DNA of 64,000 nt from Takakia lepidozioides. Its lineage: Eukaryota > Streptophyta > Takakiopsida > Takakiales > Takakiaceae. A model generated the notes under the pieces. That model had not been told where the DNA came from. It saw only the letters and a program-made list of their open reading frames with translations, and searched no databases. The position numbers were made by a program, and so were the translations under genes. Shown in pieces: positions 19,858 to 30,157 of this stretch. Every line of letters begins with the position of its first letter. Position 1 is the first letter of the stretch. The DNA is taken from the NCBI GenBank assembly GCA_030704615.1, contig CM060731.1, positions 36,766,001-36,830,000 of the forward strand. The letters run 5' to 3'.

Positions 19858-20466
19858 TACGCACGGTCTGGTCTATCCAACCGTCGGGGACTCGGCTACG
19901 GCTCCGCTGCACCTGCTTCCGTCTTTTCCTCGCATATCTCCCCAGCACGAGGGTTGGACAGCCCAAATCCGCAGGAGTCAGGTGACTTAAACTCATTTCT
20001 CGCTCCTTGCTCATTCTCCTAGTTTCACTTAGTTTGGGGTCTGATATTCATCTGTCGCTCCAGGTAAGAAAATCTGCAAATTATGACATTCTTGTCAAAC
20101 GACGTCTGCATTGGAATGCAGTTCCGAGGTAAATTATTCCTTCGTTGCGTTTTCATTCCATCCAGGATGTCGAGTGCTCAAGAAACAATTTTCTGTGCTT
20201 GCCAGAAAACTGCCTGTCATTTGGGTTTACCCTGGAGAGAGTTTGACTAACTTCACAATGCATCTGCAGGGCTTACGAGTACAAGTCCAAGTTCCTTTCA
20301 AGAACAGGGTAGGGTCACTCAGTACCCAGGAATGAGAGAAAGACTAACTGACCGACTCATGCCACAAGTGAATGCAATGTCATCCCCTGCTGTTGATACA
20401 CAACAACTTACATTTGGCTGAGTTGCGAAGACGAATCGCACGGGCACATGAGGCCCACAATGAGCA

Positions 20467-20607
20467 GAAGCTTACCAGAACTACATCGACAAAGACATGC
20501 CACTCAGTGCCTACTATGGCTCAAATCTCAACACTCTCATTGCAGACAAGAAGAAGTGGGATTCTAATAATATCTTCAACTTCCCCCAGAGTATCCCTCT
20601 TAGCTAA
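20467..20607 (+). pseudogene. C-terminal fragment of a berberine-bridge-enzyme-like FAD oxidase
   Basis: The frame encodes EAYQNYIDKDMPLSAYYGSN, then LNTLIADKKKWDSNNIFNFP and QSIPLS before TAA. This matches the C-terminal BBE signature (YxNYxD, YYGxNLxxL, K-x-x-D-x-x-x-x-F-x-F-x-QSIP) of plant FAD-linked oxidoreductases. The upstream FAD domain is not visible, so this is a stranded 3' fragment. Confidence 0.7.
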
Positions 20608-23600
20608 TTTCTAAATCATCTCATATCTCAAGGCTTTCCACAGCCCAAACATCCTGCTTTGAGGGCTGTTGGAATGTACACACGTGATGTAACTATTTGG
20701 TTGTCTGTGTGTATATATAGCTATATGGGGCGAGGACTTCTGCGATTATATTTGTGGGTGCTTTCCTGCATATTATGTCATCGACTGTCAGCTTATGACT
20801 AGCTTTGTCTCCTGGTAACACATTCTTACCTGAGTGCGATTCGGATGCGAGTAAGGGCTTGGTTGGATCTTGAGCAAAATGGCTCTACTGGATTTCTGTG
20901 TGTACATATATAGCCTCAGAGGGGCTACTCCTTATCAATTTGGTAGACACGTGAGATAAAATGGTATTTTCCTGGGGGGGTAATAATTTAATTTTTTGGT
21001 TTTTTCTACACCCTATAATTATGTAATTTTCTAATATACAATTTTTTTGAGTAGGCTATTTTTTTAATATTCAGCAGCGACCATGAATATATGATATGCT
21101 ATATGAATATAAATATAAAAAAAACTTTACAAAGCAAAAACTTGTGTTTTTACATTCCTTCATTTTAGGGTTATTGAATTCTGCTAAGGTACTGGGGGGT
21201 AACATTATGTCATATCTTGCTATGACTACACTCAGACCATGAACAAGTCTATATCAAGGGTATTGTTGCACCACAACAATGCTGAAGTGGGGTCTGTTTC
21301 TAAATGAGAATTAACAAGGGACACACTCTACTTCCAATGATGACAGCTGCAGGGAAGAACCATCTAGATATCTCTTTATGAAATATGGCATTGGCATATA
21401 GCAAGGGATGCATTGATAGTTGAATAGGAAGGCCAGTCGTCAGAGAGAAAAGAAATAGATTGGAAGGGGAGAACATCGTGGCATATACAATTATACCTAT
21501 TCATCATGGATCTAAGTAATCAAACAGCTTAACCCTAGCTCCGCCCACACTTTACACTGTAGGCATGGTCATGCTTCTCTGGTCAATGAACAATTAGCTA
21601 ACTAACTACAAATGGGTTTTTGCCCATTTCTTTTCACACTACACATCCATACATTCCTTGACACGTGTCATTCAAAAATACCTCCACCCTATGAGTAATT
21701 CTAAATAAAATGTAATTGGAGCCTTTAACCTCTACCCTATATTCATTTAAATGCTCTCGCCTATATTTCTCATACCCTATATTACTTTGAAAAATGTTCT
21801 AATTTTTACTTGTAGAGAATAAATGACACCCTATATTTTTTTTGCACGTTAGGTGGTAATTTTTTGGAAGTGGATCCCCTAGGTGTACAGGGTGGTCTTT
21901 TGAACTTAAATTTGTGGGTGCTTTCCGGTGTGTCTTCAACTGTTGTGGTCAGCTTGTGACTACTTTTGTCTCCTTTTTTGAAAGGTCTTGGTCACACAAT
22001 CTCCTGACCCACAAAACATGCTTGCCATGCACACTGTGTTTCCAGTCTGTTGAGTTGTTGTTGTGTGTATCAATTTTAAGTCCCATGTGAATGAAACTTT
22101 ATGGATATAATGGATCTTCTTGTCTCGTCTTTTTCCAGGTAGCAGTTTCCAAGAGTCGGTCAAACTTTCCACCTCTCTTTGCTCTGGTCTGTTCTTTAGA
22201 TTACTGGAAGTGATTCTTTGTTGTGCTTTTGGAATGCAGGTTTGTGACAAACCTGGTCTGGGTTTGGAGCTGGGTACATTCCCACATAATATGCACTAGG
22301 GTGACCCTGCTTTCCCTTCGGTCATCCATTTTTCCATTGACTATGGGGACTGCGTCCATTCTCTACAAGACTTATCATTTGTCTTGCCTTGTTGGTTTGC
22401 TGCTTTTCACTGCAATTTGATATACTGAGCTTGGGTGTCGTTGTTACAGCAACAATTGGATGTTCTACTGCTAGTAAATGCCATCTGAGTGACCAAAACT
22501 TGCCGAACTTGAGATTGGTTGGGTGCGTATTGAAAGGTGGAGCCAATAAGAATGGTGAAGGTGGAATGCTTTTAATGTTCAGTTTCTATGGCATCCCTTG
22601 AAATTTTGAATTTTTTTGTAAGACGGAAGGGTGGCTCTATCCCTTGTTCTTCAAATCATAATCAACAAAAACTGTTGTTGGATTCTTCTTTTGACAAAAG
22701 TTTTGTCATGTTATAATATATGGGAGAAGTAGATACTGTCCCCTAACTTTCCAGATGAAAATGGTGAGCACTTCGCTTGTGCCTTGTAACAAGTAGCAGC
22801 GTGCACCCCAAGTATCCAAGCACAGAAGTATGCAGTGGCTCAGGAGTATATGGATAATCTTGTCATGCATGCTCTCCATAGATGTCGTCTTGTTTTTTTT
22901 ATGCCTCACAAATCTGACTGAAAATTCAAGAAAGTGCAACCCCTTTTGTGTAGCTATGCAGTGGCAGGTACTAAGAGTGAGGGCAGCAGTACAACCAGTG
23001 AATGCGTTGCAATTACCAAACCCTTTTTGTCACCCTTGGTTCAAGGTCTTTGGGAACATCTGTGTAGGTGTTCGAGTTCAACAGTGTTCAGAAAAGGTGT
23101 ACGTGGTGCTCTTCTGGTGGGTCTTGAGGGTGGAGACAATAAGCTGAAGGTGGAATGCCACAGTGTTGCCGCAACCTGCCCATGCCTACTGCTTTCAAGT
23201 CCCAAAGTATTTTGACAACCCAAACTGGCACATCCCTAGTCTAAAACCGTCACAAAAATTGAGACAAATCTACCAACGGAATTACGAACATTTATTGTGT
23301 TGAGCTCAGTCACAATCTTTTTGGTAGCAGGCCATTGTCTTCAACTAAGTCCCATCTAGCATATGATCTAACTTGCTGGCTTTCTTCATATCCTGCAAGC
23401 ATCGACTCGAGCTAGTGCCTTCATCCTCCATGGCTATGGGCATGTCAAGACATTGTGCGTGGAGCTGCAAGTCCTTATGGCCAAGCATACCTTTCACCTC
23501 CATGAAGACTTTGGTGGGTACTGGGTACTGGACTCCAGACTGCATTGTCCTTTAAGTGGTGATGGGCGCTGTGACGGCTGTGCATATGTCCCTTCAGTGG

Positions 23601-23749
23601 CTTTCCTTTTCTATGCTTAAACTGGATGTCTTAAAGACAACTGCTATTACCAGAGAAAGGGCAGGGTTGTGATAAGAGGAGAAAAGGAATCTTCTGCTCA
23701 TGTACTTATTTGTATGCAATGGAGCTCTATCCAGGTGTGGGGTATACTT
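20608..23749. other. long non-coding stretch with AT-rich element and direct repeats
   Basis: No supported gene; short open frames at 22,223-23,223 show no recognisable domain. A segment ATTTGTGGGTGCTTTCC...GTCAGCTT(A/G)TGACTA at about 20,748-20,820 recurs at 21,910-21,980. An AT-rich MITE-like element begins at about 20,945. Confidence 0.45.
20945..21130 (+). mobile_element. AT-rich MITE-like element end, copy 1
   Basis: Starts ACACGTGAGATAAAATGGTA, then runs of T and A with CCTATAATTATGTAATTTT. An inverted relative occurs at about 42,770-42,965. Further ACCCTATATT motifs up to about 21,870 may belong to the same element. No open frame is present. Confidence 0.5.
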
Positions 23750-24682
23750 AGGATGGCAAACCCGAACCTGATGGCTGGTTGGCTGCTATCGCTGCCTCTG
23801 CGGAGCTCATGACCAGTAGAGCACCCTCAACCTTACCGAATTCCGCATATGTCTTCATCCGATAAGCCTCTGTCCCCTCCTGCATGACCACGACACATCG
23901 GAAGAATCTAATGTGCTTGATATAAATTGCGTTGGTCTTGTGGCTTGGCAGGAACAGCCTGCAGTGGTGTTGACCAATGGACTTGTCGTAGAGCTCTCTC
24001 GCCTGCTCATTCCCCAATACCCGAGGTCATACGCTTTCAATTCAATGTGAAGCTCAGCGTGAGCTTCCACCGAGGTATTTACCACGTATCCCATATTCCA
24101 CCCCTTTCAGCACATGAAGATTTAGGATCATTTTTGGGTTATCGACGTGTTCACCAAGTTTTACGAGCTCAGATGTGAGACCCAGATTACTCCCTGCAGC
24201 CCCTAGCTGGGTACTGGGATGGATCCACTGAACACATATACGCACACACGACATCTGAGTTATCCCAACCTCTATATACATCCCTCTCCAGATACACAGC
24301 CCTGAGTCACGAGTAGAACAGATCCTGGTGGGTGCAATAATGGATCTTGACTTCCAAAAACAACTGCTGCAAGAAAGTGGCCCAGAAGGAAGAAGCGCGC
24401 TCGAGGTGTAGCATATTGACGAAACTGAAAGATTAAAAAAAATTATGTACATGCTCCACAACCATCCCTGCTCTTGTCGGGATGACGAAGCAAAGCGTGC
24501 TTACGATATGATGTGCGGATGGTTGCTTGCGAAACTTCGCGTCCGCCTCCCTCCATCCCCAGCACTCGGTACACCCTTTCTGAGCTTCGAATCTCAACTG
24601 AAATCTTCACAAAGTAGGCGACACAATCGCTAGCAACCTTCTTAAGGCTGCTACGGGCCTGTATCTTTGTGTCTTCCAGCAA
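23750..24682 (-). pseudogene. decayed DnaJ-domain (DNAJC17-like) gene
   Basis: At 24,443-24,682 the reverse strand encodes VYRVLGMEGGGREVSQATIR, then TSYRKHALLRHPDKSRD, a J-domain helix II to HPD loop. Further left the same strand gives TYAEFGKVEGALLVMSSAEA then AIAANQ. That resembles the C-terminal RRM of DNAJC17-like co-chaperones (FGxVExxLLVMxxxEAA). The parts between are scrambled, and the first exon begins only about 140 nt from the PPR gene on the other strand. The J-domain is clear; the DNAJC17 assignment is tentative. Confidence 0.4.
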
Positions 24683-24818
24683 CCTTTATCATTAAGCTAA
24701 TCAAGTTCTCGGTTTGAATAGTTTGAGCACTATCTTTTCAATCCTCAAGCGGTTGTTCTTGATTCCTTTGAAAACATGCAGGACGTCTCGCGAGCGATCT
24801 ACCTGTCATGTGATCAAG

Positions 24819-27803
24819 ATGAATTGCGTCATGCCCCTCTATCCAGAGCAGTCCGTGCGGGAGAAGCTGAGCTTCAGAGACTGTTTTTTATTATGGAATG
24901 AAGAGGAATATTCAGTCTGGAATCAGAGCCAGTCGTTTGTTGGGCATCAATGTCAGGTGAAGAGTACGAGTCTTGGCACGGTCACTAGCACCACTGCTTC
25001 TAACGGAGAGCGAAGAGGAAGACAAAGCAGCAAGGCTACTAGTGGAGTGAGTGGAGTGAGTGGGAACGCATTCACATTGTGCAAGGGGGCAGAATTGAAG
25101 GAGGCAGAATTGAAGGAGGCAATGCAGAATCTGGATATCATGGAGCAACGTGGCTTTCGTGCATATTTCGAGACATGTGCTCGCCTTCTGCAGGGATGTG
25201 CTAAAACGAAAGCTTTGGCAGTTGGCAAGGGGGTTCATGCCCACATTCTCAAAAGTGAATTCGAGCCAGACATTTTCGTTGGAAACACCCTTATCAGCAT
25301 GTATTGCAAGTGCGGGAGTGTGGTGCAGGCACGCCAAGTGTTTGACAAAATGCCCAAACGGAATGTGATCTCATGGAATGCAATGATTGCAGGATTAGCT
25401 CAGCAAGGTCATGGTGCAGAAGCATTCGACCTCTTTCGGCATATGCAACTAGAAGGAGTGAAACCTGACGAGGTTACATTTATTGGGATTCTCAATGCGT
25501 GCTCCCTCCCAGCAGCTCTGGAGCAGGGCAATTGGCTCCAAGCCTGCATCATCGCTGCTGGATTCGAGTCGGATACCCAAGTGGGGAATGCCCTTCTGAG
25601 CATGTATTGCAAGTGTGGGAGTGTGGCTCATGCGCTCCAAGTGTTTGATAAAATACCTAAGAGAAATGTAGTTTCATGGAATGCCATGATTGCAGGATTA
25701 GTTCAGCAAGGGCAAGGTGCAGAAGCATTCGAACTCTTTGCACGCATGCAAGGAGAAGGTGTGAAGCCTGACAAGGCCACTTTCATTAGCATCCTTAATG
25801 CTTGCACCAGCCCTCTAGCTCTGGAACAGGGCAAGCTGCTCCATGCAAGCATCATCAAAGCTGCTTTGGCGTCAGATATCCAGTTGGGGAATGCCCTTGT
25901 GAGCATGTATTGCAAGTGCGGAAATGTGGTGCATGCCTGTCAAGTGTTTGACAAAATGCCTAAGAGAAATGTGATCTCATGGAATGCGATGATTGCAGGA
26001 TTAACACAACAAGGGCATGGTGAGGAGGCGTTCAAACTTTTTCAGCAAATGCAACGAGAAGGTATGGAGCCAAACGAAATCACCTTCATGAGCATCCTGA
26101 ACGCGTGTACTACCCCAATAGCCTTGGAAAAGGGCAAGGGCCTCCATGCAGGGGTGATCAAAGCTGGATTTGAGTCAGATGTCAAAGTGGGAACTGCCCT
26201 TGTCAGCATGTATTGCAAATGCGGGAGTGTGCTGGATGCTCAGCAACTGTTCATCAAAATGCCCAAACGAAATGTGGTCTCATGGAATGCAATGATTGCA
26301 GGACTTGCTCAACATGGTCATGATGATGAGGCATTTGAACACTTTGGTCAAATGCAACAAGAGGGCATGAAACCAAACAAGAGCACATGTGTAAGCATCC
26401 TAAATGCATGTGGCAGTCCACTAGCCCTAGAACGTGGAAAGCAGCTCCATGCAGCCATCATCAGATCTGGATTTGATTCAGATGTCCAAGTGGGGACTGC
26501 CCTTGTCAGCATGTATTGCAAGTGTGCCAGTGTGCTCAGTGCACGCCAAGTTTTTGACAAGCTGCATGTGCGAGATGTGATCTCATGGAATGCTATGATT
26601 GCAGGATTAGCTCAGCATAGTCAAGATGAGGAGGCTTTTGAACTCTTTGGGCGAATGCAAAGTGAAGGCATGAAACCTGACGAGGTCACTTTCATTAGCA
26701 TTCTCAGCGTATGTGCCAGCCTAGCAGCCTTGGAAGAGGGAAAGCACATCCATGCTGACATTATCAAGTCTGGGTCTGAGTCAGATGTGCGAGTTGCTAA
26801 TGCTCTTGTTGACATGTATGCTAAGTGTGGGAGTCTGGAGGATGCACGAGTAGTGTTTAATAAAACCATCAAGCAAGACTTAATTTCGTGGAATAGTATG
26901 ATTATGGGCTATGCCCAGCATGGGGATGGTAAGGAGACGCTCCAGCTTTTTGAACAAATGCAACGGCAAGGGATGAAGCCAGACAAAATCACATTTGTTG
27001 GTGTCCTTTCTGCATGCAGCCATGTGGGTCTGGTCGATGAAGCCCGCTACTACTTCTGTTCCATAAGTCGAGATCACGGCATGGCCCCAACACAGGAGCA
27101 CTATGGCTGTATGGTAGACCTTCTTGGCCGCAGAGGGTGCTTGGATGAAGCAGAAGAAGTCATCAACAACATGCCACTTGAACCAGTTGCTTCGGTGTGG
27201 GGGGCATTGCTGGGTGCTTGCAGAATCCATGGCAACGTGGAGCTAGCAGAACGTGCATCTGAACATATTCTCAAGTTGGAACCTGAAAATGCTGCGGTGT
27301 ATGTGTTGCTTTCAAACATCTATGCAGTGGCTGGCAGATGGGATGATACAGCAAAGGTGAGGAAAGCGATGAAGGACAAAGGTGTGAAGAAGGACCCAGG
27401 ATGCAGCTGGATTGAGGTCAACAGAAGGGTGCATACATTTGTTGCAGAAGATATATCACACCCGCAAACCGAGGAAATCCATGCTGAGTTGGAGAGATTG
27501 AAAGGGTTGATGAAGGAGGCAGGCTATGTGCCAGAGACTCGCTTTGTCTTGCATGATGTGGATCAGCAGATGAAGGAACAGGCTCTGTGCCACCACAGTG
27601 AAAAGTTAGCTATTGCTTTTGGGCTCATCAGCACGCCACCTGGGACAGCTATCCGCATAATCAAGAATCTTCGGGTGTGTGGTGATTGCCACACTGCCAC
27701 CAAATTTATTGCCACAATTGTTGGACGAGAAATTGTTGCAAGGGATACCAACCGCTTTCATCACTTCAAGGATGGGGTTTGTTCTTGTGGGGATTATTGG
27801 TGA
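24819..27803 (+). CDS. PLS-class pentatricopeptide repeat protein with DYW domain
   Basis: Intronless, 994 codons from ATG 24,819 (the open frame extends upstream only through TTG codons). A low-complexity N-terminus of about 110 residues is followed by tandem PPR motifs. The repeat SMYCKCGSV...A.QVFDKMPKRN then V(I/V)SWNAMIAGLAQ recurs every 303 bp, with MYCKCG or MYAKCG starts near 25,299, 25,602, 25,905, 26,208, 26,511 and 26,814. These are P-L-S triplets of 101 residues. E-type motifs follow (CSWIEVNRRVHTF). The C-terminus is a full DYW deaminase domain: HHSEKLAIAFGL (zinc His and catalytic Glu), CGDCH, and CSCGDYW at the very end. It is predicted to be imported into mitochondria or plastids and to edit C to U at a site set by the PPR array. 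Confidence 0.95.
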   Translation: MNCVMPLYPEQSVREKLSFRDCFLLWNEEEYSVWNQSQSFVGHQCQVKSTSLGTVTSTTASNGERRGRQSSKATSGVSGVSGNAFTLCKGAELKEAELKEAMQNLDIMEQRGFRAYFETCARLLQGCAKTKALAVGKGVHAHILKSEFEPDIFVGNTLISMYCKCGSVVQARQVFDKMPKRNVISWNAMIAGLAQQGHGAEAFDLFRHMQLEGVKPDEVTFIGILNACSLPAALEQGNWLQACIIAAGFESDTQVGNALLSMYCKCGSVAHALQVFDKIPKRNVVSWNAMIAGLVQQGQGAEAFELFARMQGEGVKPDKATFISILNACTSPLALEQGKLLHASIIKAALASDIQLGNALVSMYCKCGNVVHACQVFDKMPKRNVISWNAMIAGLTQQGHGEEAFKLFQQMQREGMEPNEITFMSILNACTTPIALEKGKGLHAGVIKAGFESDVKVGTALVSMYCKCGSVLDAQQLFIKMPKRNVVSWNAMIAGLAQHGHDDEAFEHFGQMQQEGMKPNKSTCVSILNACGSPLALERGKQLHAAIIRSGFDSDVQVGTALVSMYCKCASVLSARQVFDKLHVRDVISWNAMIAGLAQHSQDEEAFELFGRMQSEGMKPDEVTFISILSVCASLAALEEGKHIHADIIKSGSESDVRVANALVDMYAKCGSLEDARVVFNKTIKQDLISWNSMIMGYAQHGDGKETLQLFEQMQRQGMKPDKITFVGVLSACSHVGLVDEARYYFCSISRDHGMAPTQEHYGCMVDLLGRRGCLDEAEEVINNMPLEPVASVWGALLGACRIHGNVELAERASEHILKLEPENAAVYVLLSNIYAVAGRWDDTAKVRKAMKDKGVKKDPGCSWIEVNRRVHTFVAEDISHPQTEEIHAELERLKGLMKEAGYVPETRFVLHDVDQQMKEQALCHHSEKLAIAFGLISTPPGTAIRIIKNLRVCGDCHTATKFIATIVGREIVARDTNRFHHFKDGVCSCGDYW

Positions 27804-27943
27804 TGCAAAGTTCCAAGCAACAAATTTATTGAGGTCCCTAGCCAACTCCTGGCAAGCTTTTGAAGTCTAGCATCTTCCCATTCAGGGGTCACCCATACAT
27901 CCAGAAGGCTTTGATAAGAAGCTCCAGTCTTTCTACGGTAAGA

Positions 27944-27974
27944 ATCTCTTCTCTCTCTCTCTCTCTCGCTCTCA
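27944..27974. repeat. (CT)n microsatellite in PPR 3' flank
   Basis: A run of about 13 CT dinucleotides with one CG interruption. Confidence 0.85.
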
Positions 27975-28424
27975 CGACATCATAAAGTTCCTTTCGTTCT
28001 CTCCTTAAAACTCAAGGATGAGCACTAATGTAGTGTGGCTAATAATATTGTGGCTGAGAATCATCCCCGGGCTATGTTTTCCCCACTGATGATTCAAGAG
28101 AATGGAAAACTTTCAGTTTAGTAATCCCCTGGGCTTCTCTTCATTGGTATGAAGGCTACTGCAAGATTCATTCAAAGTGAATAACTTGTCTTTGGTGTAC
28201 CATGATTTGGTATTCTTCCCGATGTTTACAAGGTTCTTGGGGAGCCAGCTTGGTCTTAGCAGGCCGTGTTTCAATCTCTGCCTGCTCAGCTGCACCGTGG
28301 TGGTTCTCACAGACCTATCCGACATTACCTGACTACAGACATAAGCAGCACACACAAGAGGTCTTTTTGGGTTGATGGTCGGTCAAATCCTCCCTGCGTC
28401 ATGACACAAAGTCAAGGACAATGT

Positions 28425-29530
28425 GGTGAGGGCACCTTCTTCTTCGACCTATTTCAGCCTGTTTTGCCCTCTCATTAGACTCGGCCCTGAATTTGCATAG
28501 TGGATTGTGTCAGTTAGCTCGGTGGGGGGATTTGTGGTGGTTTGGAGTGACTTTGACAAGTCACTGCCGATGTGACAGCAGGAAAGTATCCAAAAACAGT
28601 TATCAGAGATGAGGAGAAGCTTTGGAATGAACACTTTCCGACCCCAGTCAATGGTGGGACAATGGAGACAAAAAGGTGAATGCCTGTTCGATTACAGAGA
28701 GAAGCAAATGCAATTCAGAATTGGAACTACTGTAATAAGTAGGGGTGTGGTGTTTGCTGGAAGAACTTCACGCCGTCAGTGTCAGCTGCTAGCCGCAAGG
28801 CTGAGGATGTATTCATGATTTGTACACAGGCAGGGATAGCTGAAGGACCCAGGATAGAGGTCCAGATCCATCCAAGAGGGCCGGATTTCAAACACAAGAT
28901 TACATCTGATTCTCTGTGGATCAATAGCTACAAGAAACCTGCGTGGGTAGATGGTCAACTGGAAACAGCAACGGCAGCAGCACAATTGATAGAACCAGGG
29001 ACTGCTAGTGAAGGCACCTTCTTCAACACATTTCAGCCTGTTTTCCCCTGTTATCAGAGTCGTCCCTAAATTTCCAGGTTGAATTCTGCAAGTTAGCTTG
29101 TTGGTGGATCTATGGTGTTTTGGAGTGATTTTGACATGTTACTGCCAATGTGGCAACAGGAAAGTATCGAAAAACAGATAACAGAGACAAGGAGAAGCTC
29201 TGGAATGAATATGTTTCTGACCGCAGTCAAGGGTGGAACAATCGAGTAAGAAAAAGGTGAATGCCTGCTGGAAGCGCTAGTCAGCATGGGAACTAGTGTG
29301 AGAAGTAGGGTTACGGTGTTTGCTAGAACAAATCTAGGGGGCCGGATTTCAAGCTCAAGATTACCTATGATTCCCTTTGGATGGATAGCTACAAGAAACC
29401 TGCATGGGTAGATGGTCAACGGGAAGCCGCGGCAGCAGTGGCACAATTGATAAGATCAGGCACTGCTAATGAAGGCACCTTCAACATATTTCACCCTATT
29501 TTTCCCTCTCATCAGAATCGGCCCTAAATT
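28425..29530. repeat. tandem duplication of an about 570-bp unknown repeat
   Basis: Unit 1 begins near 28,425 (GTGAGGGCACCTTCTTCTTC) and unit 2 near 29,005 (GTGAAGGCACCTTCTTCAAC). A third partial start is at about 29,467. Shared blocks include TTTCAGCCTGTTTT, GGAAAGTATC(C/G)AAAAACAG, AAAGGTGAATGCCTG and GGGCCGGATTTCAA, then TAGCTACAAGAAACCTGC. One open frame (28,779-29,069) has IHPRGPDFKHKITSDSLWIN, a family I do not recognise. A further partial copy lies at 42,540-42,690. Confidence 0.75.
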
Positions 29531-30157
29531 TCCATGTTAGTATTTTTTTAAGTCGAGTAATAAGCGGACTTTTATAAATGAAACCTCTCATTTTACAATA
29601 ATTGGGACGTTTATAAATACCTTTATAGAACCCACCCTTGACAGGGAGCAATAGACAAACTGATGCAGCTCTTAGTTACCCTAGCTCTAGCTGGAATAAC
29701 TTTTTTTTAATGCACGGCAACCACCACAGACAAGTACTGAAAATACTTACACAAATGTTCAAAGGCCATACTTCACTTTAGTACTCATGGTTTTGCATCA
29801 TAGCAGAGACTCAGAATTCTACTGAGGGTGAAACTGCGTAACTCACAATCTGATTTCAAATTGGTGGATGGCCAACACCAATCATATGAAATTCATTAGT
29901 TCCTCAAAATGTCTGCAAACTTTAAATATGCCAGCTTGGTGGTAGGCCTAGACCAGAAGAGTAACTAGGGTACTTCAATGAAACCACTTGAGCTTCACTA
30001 TGAAACCCGCCCTTACAGGGCTCAATGTCCATGCCTGCAGAGCTGAGGTGCCTCAAAAAGGGTAGAATTTTCAACTGTGGTTGCGACTATGCCAAACTTC
30101 TGAATAGCAATCAACCCTTGATTCATAGATTATCAAAAGCAAGAGACTCAGAATTTA
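29531..30157. other. intergenic, no gene seen
   Basis: AT-rich, with two TAGAACCCACCCTTGACAGG / GAAACCCGCCCTTACAGGG-like segments (29,626 and 30,003) that look like a short diverged direct repeat. Confidence 0.35.

Noticed and set aside
22223-23223. Cluster of 60-105-codon open frames
   Set aside because: No recognisable motif, overlapping on both strands, starts often not ATG.
24445-24633. + strand frame containing DDEAKRAYDM
   Set aside because: Looks J-protein-like by chance; the real J-domain is on the - strand of the same bases.
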